From the NCBI RefSeq assembly GCF_002531935.1, contig NZ_NWSV01000013.1, positions 100,519 to 164,518 on the forward strand: a stretch of 64,000 nt of DNA, written 5' to 3'. A program made the translations under genes and the position numbers. Below the pieces are notes generated by a model. It did no database searches. It was not told the origin of the DNA and was given only the letters and a program-made list of their open reading frames with translations. Position 1 is the stretch's first letter, and each line of letters starts with the position of its first letter. This document shows, one piece after another, positions 34,847 to 42,981 of the stretch. Source of the DNA: Rhizobium chutanense (GTDB taxonomy: Bacteria; Pseudomonadota; Alphaproteobacteria; Rhizobiales; Rhizobiaceae).

Positions 34847-36034
34847 ATGAACCAGTCGATCAACCCGCATGATCTCGGCGCCCATGCGATCGCCGACGAT
34901 CTCTTCACGCCCGTCGATCCCGCAGCATTCAACGCCGTATCTCCCCCGATCTTCCAGACCTCGCTCTTCACCTACGACAGTTACGAAGCGATGGAGGATG
35001 TCTTCGCGGGCCGGGCGCGCAATTACATCTATTCGCGCGGCGACAATCCGACCGTCCGCGAATTCGAACTGCTGGTCGCCCGCCTCGAGGGCGCGGAGGA
35101 TGGGCGCGCCTTCTCCAGCGGAACGGCCGCCATCACCTCGACGATCCTCAGCCTCGTGGAAGCCGGCGACCGGGTCGTTGCGGTCCGCCACCTCTATAAT
35201 GACGTCTACCGCCTGCTGGTGAAGCTGCTCGGCCGGCTCGGCGTCGCCGTCGATTTCGTCGACCCCGCCGATCACGACGAGGTGCGCAAGGCGCTGTCGG
35301 GCGCCAAGCTGCTCTATCTCGAAAACCCGACATCCTTCGTCTTCGAACTGCAGGACATAACGGCGCTGTCGGCCATGGCGAAGGAGGCCGGCGTTACCAC
35401 CGTCATCGACAATTCCTGGGCGACACCGCTCTTTCAGAAGCCGATCCAGCACGGGGTCGATATCGTCATTCACGCCGCGTCGAAATATCTCGGCGGCCAC
35501 AGCGATACGGTCGCCGGCGTCGTCGTCGGCTCGAAGGAGGCGATCGCCAGGATCAACTCGACCTCCTACCCCTATGTCGGCGCCAAACTCTCGCCGTTCG
35601 AAGCCTGGCTGCTGTTGCGCGGCATGCGCACGCTGCGTGTCCGCCTCAAGGAGCATGAGCGCAGCGGGCTTCTGCTGGCCGACCAGCTGAAACAGCATCC
35701 GGCCATCGCCCGCGTCCGCCACCCGGCCTTTCAGGATCACCCCGGGCGGGCGACGCTGTCGGGTTATGCCGGGCTGTTTGCCTTCGACCTCACGCCCGAC
35801 ATCGATGTCGCGCGCTTCGTCAACGGGCTTCGCGACATCCGCCTCGGCGTCAGCTGGGGAGGACCGGAGACGCTGGTCGTTCCCGCCAAGGTCGCGCTGC
35901 AGATCCCCGACCGGATGACCTCTTTCATCCGATTCGGCGTGAGCGAGCAGACGATCCGTTTCGCCGTTGGGCTGGAAGAGCCGGAACTGCTGTGGAGCGA
36001 TCTGCAGCAGGCGCTGCACGCCGCGAGACGTTAG
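34847..36034 (+). CDS. vbsL: Cys/Met-metabolism-type PLP enzyme, putative VbsL epimerase
   Basis: A 395-aa fold-type I PLP enzyme of the cystathionine beta-lyase/gamma-synthase family. The PLP lysine is in HAASKYLGGHSD, and YIYSRGDNPTVREFE and SSGTAAITSTIL are the expected cofactor-binding segments. In vicibactin synthesis VbsL is credited with epimerising the ornithine unit to the D form; a PLP enzyme could do this by abstracting the alpha proton. A catabolic lyase cannot be excluded from sequence alone. Its 3' end overlaps the 3' end of rpoI on the other strand by 110 nt. Confidence 0.78.
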   Translation: MNQSINPHDLGAHAIADDLFTPVDPAAFNAVSPPIFQTSLFTYDSYEAMEDVFAGRARNYIYSRGDNPTVREFELLVARLEGAEDGRAFSSGTAAITSTILSLVEAGDRVVAVRHLYNDVYRLLVKLLGRLGVAVDFVDPADHDEVRKALSGAKLLYLENPTSFVFELQDITALSAMAKEAGVTTVIDNSWATPLFQKPIQHGVDIVIHAASKYLGGHSDTVAGVVVGSKEAIARINSTSYPYVGAKLSPFEAWLLLRGMRTLRVRLKEHERSGLLLADQLKQHPAIARVRHPAFQDHPGRATLSGYAGLFAFDLTPDIDVARFVNGLRDIRLGVSWGGPETLVVPAKVALQIPDRMTSFIRFGVSEQTIRFAVGLEEPELLWSDLQQALHAARR

Positions 36035-36584
36035 ACGCCTGCCGATGGTCATGATCGGGGCGGATGGCAGGCTCGGTGATTGCCAGATGGCAATGCTGCT
36101 CCGCCGCCTTGATCATGAAGTTGACGAGGGTGCGGGAGACACCGAGTTCGGCCGCAATATCCTTCTGCGGCACGCCGTTGAGGCGGTGGCGGATGAAGGC
36201 GTCATTGGTACGCTTCGGCAGAGCCTCGAGCGAGGCCAGCACATCGCGCAGGGTCTCGGCGGCGACAAGCTGGTCGAGCACGGTGGGGATGGGAGCGGTG
36301 ATCTCCTCAACCTGATCGATCGACCTATAGTTGTTCATCCGCTGGCGCCGCCGGCGGCTCTCGTCGAGTGCGAGATTATAGACCATGCGAAAGGCGTAAC
36401 CGATCGGGCAACGAATGTCGTCGGTTTTCACCCCATAGGCTTTGATAACTCCGTCCTGAAAGATATCCTCGGAATATGATCTTGATTTGACAACACTTTC
36501 AATCGTTTTCAAGAGTTTATCCTTGTTCTCGATCATAGCGTTGACCACGGCGTTTCCGTTCACATCACGATGCGATGCTCGCAT
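35925..36584 (-). CDS. rpoI: Iron-starvation ECF sigma factor RpoI
   Basis: A 219-aa ECF sigma factor of the PvdS/FecI type. Region 2 is near residues 15-85 (SRSYSEDIFQDGVIKAY, GYAFRMVYNLALDESRRR) and region 4 near 115-168 (LEALPKRTNDAFIRHRLNGVPQKDIAAELGVSRTLVNFMIKAAEQHC). No FecR-like anti-sigma gene is adjacent, so control should be through iron; an IRO box lies about 120 nt upstream. The last 35 residues lie antisense to vbsL and are Arg/Ala-rich, so the natural protein may be shorter or the stop may have been lost. An alternative start is the ATG at 36536 (MIENKDKL). Confidence 0.88.
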   Translation of the reverse strand: MRASHRDVNGNAVVNAMIENKDKLLKTIESVVKSRSYSEDIFQDGVIKAYGVKTDDIRCPIGYAFRMVYNLALDESRRRRQRMNNYRSIDQVEEITAPIPTVLDQLVAAETLRDVLASLEALPKRTNDAFIRHRLNGVPQKDIAAELGVSRTLVNFMIKAAEQHCHLAITEPAIRPDHDHRQASNVSRRAAPAADRSTAVPALPAQRRNGSSARSRRIG

Positions 36585-36701
36585 AGTCCTGCACCCTTTT
36601 TACAAATGGAAAATCAGGCTCTGTCGTTGCTGGTCGGTTCGGTCTCGGCGCTCCTTTTTTGAGCGGAAGTGCACGATTTGATTGCAGTGTCTATTTTAAG
36701 G

Positions 36702-36716
36702 TGATAACAAGAGTCA
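36702..36716. promoter_or_regulatory. IRO box (RirA operator) between rpoI and the acetyltransferase-fhu genes
   Basis: TGA-TAACAAGAG-TCA, an exact TGA-N9-TCA match within an AT-rich stretch and 20 nt before the acetyltransferase start. This is the rhizobial iron-responsive operator pattern bound by RirA. It could control both rpoI (minus) and the fhu genes (plus). Confidence 0.65.
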
Positions 36717-36736
36717 AGTTTAAATCGACCGGATGA

Positions 36737-37240
36737 ATGCGAGAAAAAATGGGAAGAACAGTCGAGATCCTGACAGGCAAGGCGGAGCTCTGCCGATCGA
36801 TCATGGGAGCCCTGCCGGACTGGTTTTCAGAACCGGAGGTCATTGAAGCGAGTGCCGCGGCGCTCGAGGATCTGCCGGTGTTCGGCTATGTCGAGGCGGA
36901 TGTCGTGACGGCGCTGATGGCCTTGAAGCCGCATCTGCCCGGCGCCGTCGAAATCGCGCTGATTGCGACGCGCCCCGAATATCACGGCCGCGGCGCCGGA
37001 CGACATCTCCTCGACGAGGCCGAACGCTTCGGCCATCGATCCGGCGCCCGGCTGCTCACGGTCAAGACGCTCGCTCCGCGCGGCCGCGACGAACCGCAAT
37101 TCGAGGCGACGCGGCGGTTCTACGACCGGAACGGCTTCGTCAGGGCGGAGGTTTTTGCCACGCTCTGGCATGAGGATCATCCGTGTCTGTTCATGGTCAA
37201 GCCGCTCGCGGCGACCGAGGCAGGCGAGACCGCATTTTGA
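36737..37240 (+). CDS. GNAT acetyltransferase, candidate for vicibactin N2-acetylation
   Basis: A 167-aa GNAT protein. The acetyl-CoA-binding motif is IALIATRPEYHGRGAGRHLLDEAERFG (RxxGxG/A as HGRGAG), followed by AVKT-like LTVKTLAPRG and RRFYDRNGFVRAEVF, typical of the fold. It directly follows an IRO box and overlaps fhuD by 4 nt, so it is transcribed with siderophore uptake. Vicibactin carries an N2-acetyl group that VbsC adds in R. leguminosarum, and vbsC there is iron-regulated but RpoI-independent; this gene has that promoter type. I cannot confirm homology to VbsC, so no symbol is given. Confidence 0.75.
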   Translation: MREKMGRTVEILTGKAELCRSIMGALPDWFSEPEVIEASAAALEDLPVFGYVEADVVTALMALKPHLPGAVEIALIATRPEYHGRGAGRHLLDEAERFGHRSGARLLTVKTLAPRGRDEPQFEATRRFYDRNGFVRAEVFATLWHEDHPCLFMVKPLAATEAGETAF

Positions 37241-38106
37241 GACGACGCGACTTTCTGCTTGGCGCCATGGCCATATCAAGCGCACCCACTATGACGCGCG
37301 CCGGCGACGGCGGCGTGGTTTCGCTCGACTATGGACTGGCATCGACAATGCTTGCGCTCGGCGCGGTACCGCGCGCGGTTGTCTCCTTGAGAAACTGGGG
37401 GGAATGGGTGGTCGTGCCGACAATGCCGCCCGATGTCGTCGATCTCGGCACCTCCTCGGAAATCAATCTCGAAGTGCTCACCAGCATCCGGCCGTCGCTC
37501 ATTCTCAGCACCCCTTTTCTTGCGGCGCTGGATGAAAAACTGTCGCGGATCGCCCCCGTCGAGCGGTTCACCATCTATGCCGAGCACGCCGAGGCACTCG
37601 ACTGTTCCTACGCCGAAACGCTGCGGCTCGGCACGATGATCGGGCGGCCACAGGAAGCAAAAGCATTTCTGTCTCTTGCCGACGCCACATTCGATCGTTT
37701 GCGGGAGCGGACGAAAAGCCTATCTTCGCCTCCAATTGCCGTCATCAATTTCATCGACAACAGACATGCGCGCATCTATGGCGGCCCGGGGCTTTTCGGC
37801 GGCGCCATGCGGCGCATCGGGCTCGATAATGCCTGGAAGGGCGAGGCCAGCTACTGGGGATTTCAAACGATCGGCCTGGAACAGCTCGCCGAACTCGACG
37901 AAGAGGCGCATCTGATCATCGTTTCGCCGCTGCTTCCGCCCGACGTCCTCACACAGCTTTCGCAAAGCCCACTCTGGACCAGCCTTCCCTTCGTCAAACG
38001 GCAACGGATTTCGGTCATCCCAGGCGTTCTGATGTTCGGAATGGTCCAGGAGGCGCTGCGGTTTTCCACCCTGGTCGTCGATGCCCTGGAGACTGCCGCC
38101 CGATGA
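37237..38106 (+). CDS. fhuD: Tat-exported iron-siderophore binding protein FhuD
   Basis: A 289-aa periplasmic binding protein of the FhuD/FecB type. The TTG start at 37237 overlaps the acetyltransferase stop (TTGA) and gives an N-terminus of RRRDFLLGAMAISSA, a twin-arginine signal; an ATG further up (37183) lies within the acetyltransferase gene. The body follows the cluster pattern: DYGLASTMLALGAVP, then SEINLEVLTSIRPSLILSTPF and later NAWKGEASYWGFQTIGLEQLAEL. It delivers ferri-vicibactin to FhuB. Length is normal for the family. Confidence 0.87.
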   Translation: MRRRDFLLGAMAISSAPTMTRAGDGGVVSLDYGLASTMLALGAVPRAVVSLRNWGEWVVVPTMPPDVVDLGTSSEINLEVLTSIRPSLILSTPFLAALDEKLSRIAPVERFTIYAEHAEALDCSYAETLRLGTMIGRPQEAKAFLSLADATFDRLRERTKSLSSPPIAVINFIDNRHARIYGGPGLFGGAMRRIGLDNAWKGEASYWGFQTIGLEQLAELDEEAHLIIVSPLLPPDVLTQLSQSPLWTSLPFVKRQRISVIPGVLMFGMVQEALRFSTLVVDALETAAR

Positions 38107-40070
38107 AGGCCAGATTTTCTCATCTCGGGGCGCCCGCACTTGCGGTGCTGCTGCTCCTGTCCGGATTGGGCCTTGCCCTATTGGAGGTTTTGCCGGCCCT
38201 GCCCCATCTTAAGGCCGCGACCGGCGGTTACGATGCGCAACGCCTTCTCCTCCTCTATTCGACGCTTCCGCGCATGGCGACGGCTTTGATAACCGGCGCC
38301 GCCCTCGCGCTCTCCGGCACGATGCTGCAGCAGGTGCTGCGCAACCCGCTCGCCTCGCCGACGACGCTCGGGGTGTCGGCCGGCGCCAATCTGGCGCTGG
38401 TTTCGGTCATGCTCGCCTTTCCCTCGCTGACGGGATGGGGCCGCGACGCCGTCGCGCTTTCAGGAAGTGCGCTGGCTGCCCTCGCCATCTTCTCGATCAG
38501 CGCACGGCACGGCTTCTCGCCCTTTTCCCTCATCCTGTCGGGCCTGATTATCGGCCTCTGGTGCGGGGCGGCGGCAGCCATTCTGGTGCTGATGAACGAT
38601 CAATATCTCTCGGGGATCTTCATCTGGGGCGCCGGATCGCTGTCGCAGCAAAGCTGGGCGATCCCGACATCGCTGCTGCCGAAGGTGGCGCTGCTTTCCG
38701 GGCTTGCCCTTCTGGCCACAAGGCCGCTCGCTCTCAGCCAACTCGGCGATGCCGGCGCAACAAGCCTCGGCCTGCCGGTCAAATGGGCACGGAGTTTCAT
38801 CCTGGCGATTGCCATCGCACTCTGCGCGCTCGTCACCAGCGCTGTCGGCGTCATCGGCTTCATCGGGCTGGTCGCCCCGCAGATCGTGCGGCTCGCCGGC
38901 GCAAGACGGATCATCAGCCAGTTGATCTGGTCGCCGGTTGCCGGCGCCGGTCTTCTGCTGCTGACGGATCAGGCAATCAAGCTTCTTGCTCCCGGCGATT
39001 TCGTACCGACGGGAGCGGTGACCGCACTGCTCGGCGGACCGATCCTGATCGCTCTTCTGCCGCGTCTCGCCACGGCCTCGCGCACGCTGCCCGGCGTAAC
39101 GCCGCCGCGGCATGCAGCCGGAAACAAAGCGGCATCATTCGCCGTTCTGCTTGCCTGCATCATCGCCTTGGCGATGGCCGCAATCTTCTTCGGCCGCGCA
39201 GCCGACGGCGCCTGGGCGTGGCTGCCGGCCGCCTCATGGGATGAAATCCTTCCGCTTCGGCTGCCGCGGGTCGCCGCCGCATTCGGTGCCGGAACCGTGC
39301 TCGGCGTGACGGGATTGATCCTGCAGCGGCTGACCGGAAACGAAATGGCGAGCCCCGAAGTGCTCGGGGTCTCGGCAGGAGCAACGCTCGGCGTTGCGGC
39401 TGCCATGTTCACCTTTGCCGCACCGGGACTGACGCTCCAGCTTGCCTTTGCCGGCGGGGGCGCTCTTGTCGTGCTGACGCTGATCTTCCTGTTGAGCGCG
39501 CGTTCCGGCTTCGGCCCGAACCGCGTGCTGCTCGCCGGCATCGCCTTCGGCGCGATCCTCGACGCCGGGATCGGCGTCCTTGCCGCGAGCGGCGATCCGC
39601 GGGGTCTGGCACTGATCCGCTGGATGGCGGGCTCGACCTATTTCGTCGACAATGCGGTGGCGGCAACCGCCCTTCTGATTGCGCTCGCCTGCCTCATCGC
39701 TGCCTTTCTCGCGAGCCGATGGCTTGCCCTGCTGCAGCTTGGGACCGAGACGGCAAGCGAACTCGGCCTGAGGATCGTTCCCGCACGTGCTGTTCTGTTC
39801 GGGCTTTCGGCGATCATGACGGCGGCGGCGACGCTCGTCGTCGGCCCCTTGAGCTTTATCGGATTGATGGCGCCGCACCTTGCCCATGGACTCGGTCTTC
39901 GCCGGCCCTCCACCCAGCTCCTCGCCGCCGCCCTGATCGGGGCCACCCTGCTGGTCATTGCCGACTGGACGGGGCGGATGATCGCTTTCCCCTATCAGAT
40001 CCCCGCCGGATTGATCTCGGCTCTGGTCGGAGCGCCGATGTTGCTGATCGTTCTGCGCCGGCGGACGTGA
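38103..40070 (+). CDS. fhuB: Double-length iron-siderophore permease FhuB
   Basis: A 655-aa inner-membrane permease made of two homologous FecCD-type halves (about 1-330 and 335-655), the hallmark of FhuB. The repeated motif is visible in both: LSGTMLQQVLRNPLASPTTLGVSAGAN and VTGLILQRLTGNEMASPEVLGVSAGAT, and each half has a GFIGL-like cytoplasmic loop (GVIGFIGLVAPQIVRL; GPLSFIGLMAPHLAHGL) for the ATPase. It overlaps fhuD by 4 nt. The ATPase FhuC that such loops bind is not encoded in the window. Confidence 0.92.
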   Translation: MKARFSHLGAPALAVLLLLSGLGLALLEVLPALPHLKAATGGYDAQRLLLLYSTLPRMATALITGAALALSGTMLQQVLRNPLASPTTLGVSAGANLALVSVMLAFPSLTGWGRDAVALSGSALAALAIFSISARHGFSPFSLILSGLIIGLWCGAAAAILVLMNDQYLSGIFIWGAGSLSQQSWAIPTSLLPKVALLSGLALLATRPLALSQLGDAGATSLGLPVKWARSFILAIAIALCALVTSAVGVIGFIGLVAPQIVRLAGARRIISQLIWSPVAGAGLLLLTDQAIKLLAPGDFVPTGAVTALLGGPILIALLPRLATASRTLPGVTPPRHAAGNKAASFAVLLACIIALAMAAIFFGRAADGAWAWLPAASWDEILPLRLPRVAAAFGAGTVLGVTGLILQRLTGNEMASPEVLGVSAGATLGVAAAMFTFAAPGLTLQLAFAGGGALVVLTLIFLLSARSGFGPNRVLLAGIAFGAILDAGIGVLAASGDPRGLALIRWMAGSTYFVDNAVAATALLIALACLIAAFLASRWLALLQLGTETASELGLRIVPARAVLFGLSAIMTAAATLVVGPLSFIGLMAPHLAHGLGLRRPSTQLLAAALIGATLLVIADWTGRMIAFPYQIPAGLISALVGAPMLLIVLRRRT

Positions 40071-40308
40071 ATTGCAAGGCATTCGCATTTGAACGAGGGC
40101 CTGGGATAACGCAGCCCCACCATACGTATTATGCCGAACATCGGGTTGCGCCTGCACACATCACGCACTGTCTTCAAGCAGCGCTACACCGCCTTCCGGG
40201 CGATGACCCGTCTAAATGTCACGGTCGCAAACATCCCTGCCGGGGTAGGACGATACCTGTCTGCAGAAAAAAGTGAGCCGCTTCCGTGGCAACAGGAAAA
40301 CGGGCTAC

Positions 40309-40342
40309 GCCACCGGGCCGTCGCGGTCGACGGCCCGGTGGC
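40309..40342. terminator. Perfect hairpin between convergent fhuB and receptor genes
   Basis: Stem of 15 bp (GCCACCGGGCCGTCG and its complement) with a 4-nt loop, 61 nt before the receptor stop and 239 nt after fhuB. It could stop transcription from both sides. There is no T-run, so it may act as a bidirectional block or an RNA-stabilising structure. Confidence 0.55.
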
Positions 40343-40403
40343 GATAGCATGATCGACGATAAAGTCGGGCGGGAAGCCGCCCCCTTCATCTCAATCGCCG
40401 TGC

Positions 40404-42584
40404 TTACCACCGATACTTCAGTGTGCCGGTCATGTTGCGGCCCTGGCCGAGGTAGCAGAAGCCCTCGTTGCAAACGGTGTCGCGCTCGTCGGCAATGTTG
40501 CGGATATTGAAGGCAGCTGTCAGGCCTTCGTATTTCTTGTCGACTGCGCCGAAATCATAAGCTGCGGATGCATCGACATAGAAGCTCGAAGGGTTCTTCG
40601 AGGTGTTGGCGGTATCGGTCCAATTTTCGCTGACATAACGAACACCCGCGCCGACAGACAGGCCATGGAAGGGATTGGCTTCCTGGAACGTGTAGTTGGC
40701 CCAGAGGCTTGCGACATGCGAGGGTGTCACAGCCGGCGTGTTGCCTTCGTTGGTTCCCGCAGTCACCTCAGAATGATTGTAGGTGTAAGCGGCGATGAGG
40801 TCCCAGCCATTGCCCACGGCTGCGCGGGCTTCAAGCTCGATACCCTTTCCCGTCACCTCGCCGAGCGAGTCATAGGCGAGGGTCAACGGATCGACGAGCA
40901 CCGGCTTGTTCTGTTCGACAATATGATAGGCGACCGCCGACAAGAGGATATCGGAGCCCGGCGGCTGGTACTTCACGCCGAGTTCGTATTGTTCACCCTC
41001 GGTCGGCTTGAGAATCTTGCCGGATGTCGACCGGTTGGTCACCGGGTCAAACGACGTCGAGTAAGAGACGAAGGGCGCAATGCCGTTGTCGAAGAGGTAA
41101 AGCGCGCCGGCCTGCCAGGAGAAGGCGTTTTTGTTGACGTCTTCCGAGTCGTTCAGGCCGAAGGAGGGGTAGGTCGTATCACGTGTCTGATTCACCCAGG
41201 TCTGTCGGCCGCCGAAATTGAAGCGCCAGTTGCCGGCCTCGATCTGGTCCAAGGCATAGACGCCGACCTGGCGCATATCGGCGTCGGCCACGATGAAGTT
41301 ATAGGCCGGCGTGGCACCGGAGACGCCATAAGTCGGGTTGGCGATATCGAAATCGAATGCCGAATTGACGGCGCCGATGCCATAGCCCCAGTTCGACTGG
41401 AGATTGGTGTAGTCGACTCCGAACAGCATCGTATGGGCTAGCGGGCCCGTATCGAACTTCGCCTCCAGCTGATTGTCGACCTGGAAGACGTTCATTTCGT
41501 CGCGGATCGAACTTGCGTTGCGATGTGCGACGGTCCCGGTCCAGCTTGAGATGCCGAGGTAGCGGGCGCGAAGATCGAGATGCGAATAACGCAGATTCTG
41601 CCGGAACGTCAGGCCGTTGTCGAATTCATGCTCGAATTGATAGCCGACCTGCTGCTGCTTGACCTTCTGGTAGTCGTAGTCCGGATCGCTCTGCCTGATG
41701 TCGAGAATCTTGCCAGCTTCGGTCGTAACCGCACCGACATTGGAATTGGTCTCGTCGGACTGCACCAGACCATACACTGTCAAGGACGTGCCCTCGTCAG
41801 GCTTCCAGGTAAAGGACGGCGCCAGGAAATAGCGGTCGTCGGCAATATCGAAATTGGTATCGCCGCGCCGCGCAAGGCCGACGATGCGGTAGAGGAAATC
41901 GTCGTTGTCTTCGCTGATCGGCCCGCCGAAATCGAACATCCCCTGCACCCGATCCTTAGTGCCGTAGGTAATGCCGACTTCGCGAATCGGCTCTTCGGTC
42001 GGAAGCTTCGAGATCTTGTTGACGAGGCCACCCGGCGATCCCGAGCCGTAGAGAACGGACACCGGCCCCTTGATCACCTCGACGCGCTGCAGTTGATACG
42101 GGTCGGTGCGGAACATGCCGTAATTGATGTAGGGCTGGCGCAAGCTATCACGATAGTCGCCGACGGTTGTGACGTTGAAGCCACGAATGAAGATCTGGTC
42201 GAAACGCGGATCGAAGCCGTTCGGTCCAGTCGTCACGCCAGCGGTATAACGCACCGCCTCGATAACCGTCTGCGCACCGCGCTGCTCGATTTCCTTCTCG
42301 GTGGTGACCGAGACGGAACGCGGCGTTTCGACGAGCGGCGTGCTGATCTTGGTCGCGCCCGCGCTGTTCTTGGCCGTCACCGACGTCCGATCAGTCTTGC
42401 TATCAGAGGATGCACCTTGAATGACGATCGGTTCAAGCGTCGTCGCGGTGTCGCCTGCGGAGGCGCTCTGAGCGGAGGCCGGCGATGCAGCAATGCCGAT
42501 CAGAACAACCGCCGTCGTGGCCAATAGGCTCTCTCTATAAATTCGCGGTAGATTATTAGAAACATTCAAAAAAACACGCGCCAT
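40404..42584 (-). CDS. TonB-dependent siderophore receptor (FhuA-like)
   Basis: A 726-aa outer-membrane receptor. The signal peptide ends at ASAQS; a TonB-box-like EPIVIQG follows near residue 52; the plug domain has TPRSVSVTTEKEIEQRGAQTVIEAVRYTAGV and VEVIKGPVSVLYGSGSPGGLVN; the barrel runs to a terminal aromatic (KYRW, ending in Trp). No N-terminal signalling extension for FecR is present, consistent with iron control through RirA. An IRO box sits 68 nt upstream. It most likely takes up ferri-vicibactin. I chose the ATG at 42584 over a GTG one codon upstream. Confidence 0.9.
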   Translation of the reverse strand: MARVFLNVSNNLPRIYRESLLATTAVVLIGIAASPASAQSASAGDTATTLEPIVIQGASSDSKTDRTSVTAKNSAGATKISTPLVETPRSVSVTTEKEIEQRGAQTVIEAVRYTAGVTTGPNGFDPRFDQIFIRGFNVTTVGDYRDSLRQPYINYGMFRTDPYQLQRVEVIKGPVSVLYGSGSPGGLVNKISKLPTEEPIREVGITYGTKDRVQGMFDFGGPISEDNDDFLYRIVGLARRGDTNFDIADDRYFLAPSFTWKPDEGTSLTVYGLVQSDETNSNVGAVTTEAGKILDIRQSDPDYDYQKVKQQQVGYQFEHEFDNGLTFRQNLRYSHLDLRARYLGISSWTGTVAHRNASSIRDEMNVFQVDNQLEAKFDTGPLAHTMLFGVDYTNLQSNWGYGIGAVNSAFDFDIANPTYGVSGATPAYNFIVADADMRQVGVYALDQIEAGNWRFNFGGRQTWVNQTRDTTYPSFGLNDSEDVNKNAFSWQAGALYLFDNGIAPFVSYSTSFDPVTNRSTSGKILKPTEGEQYELGVKYQPPGSDILLSAVAYHIVEQNKPVLVDPLTLAYDSLGEVTGKGIELEARAAVGNGWDLIAAYTYNHSEVTAGTNEGNTPAVTPSHVASLWANYTFQEANPFHGLSVGAGVRYVSENWTDTANTSKNPSSFYVDASAAYDFGAVDKKYEGLTAAFNIRNIADERDTVCNEGFCYLGQGRNMTGTLKYRW

Positions 42585-42651
42585 CACTTGGTCCCTACGT
42601 CACAGATGCGCGCGGAACCTATGGAGCGAAATTGGCCTTGTCAACATAAGG

Positions 42652-42666
42652 TGATTGTTTTAGTCA
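42652..42666. promoter_or_regulatory. IRO box (RirA operator) upstream of the receptor gene
   Basis: TGA-CTAAAACAA-TCA on the minus strand, an exact TGA-N9-TCA match 68 nt upstream of the receptor start. The pattern and place fit iron-dependent repression by RirA. Confidence 0.6.
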
Positions 42667-42981
42667 TCTTTTATTCGATAAAATCTCCGCGCGTGACTCT
42701 CCCGAACAGGTTGCACGCAATATCGAGGTCCGCGACGTTCTCCGCCGGGTGATTGCCGACGGAGGGCGGTTTTGTCGTGCGACAGGCCAAGTGCGGAGCG
42801 AGCGGCCAACGGCCGGCCTTGATGGGAATCGAACCGTGAATAGACTGTGGCCCGATGTGACACATTGTTGACGGCAGACTGTCATCATCCGGTACAAAAT
42901 CATTAGGCCAAGCCCATCGTCTTTTCGGGCGAACTCCGCGGCCCGCCTTGTCTCCGGCCATCTTCTCCCTAGATCCGCCAG

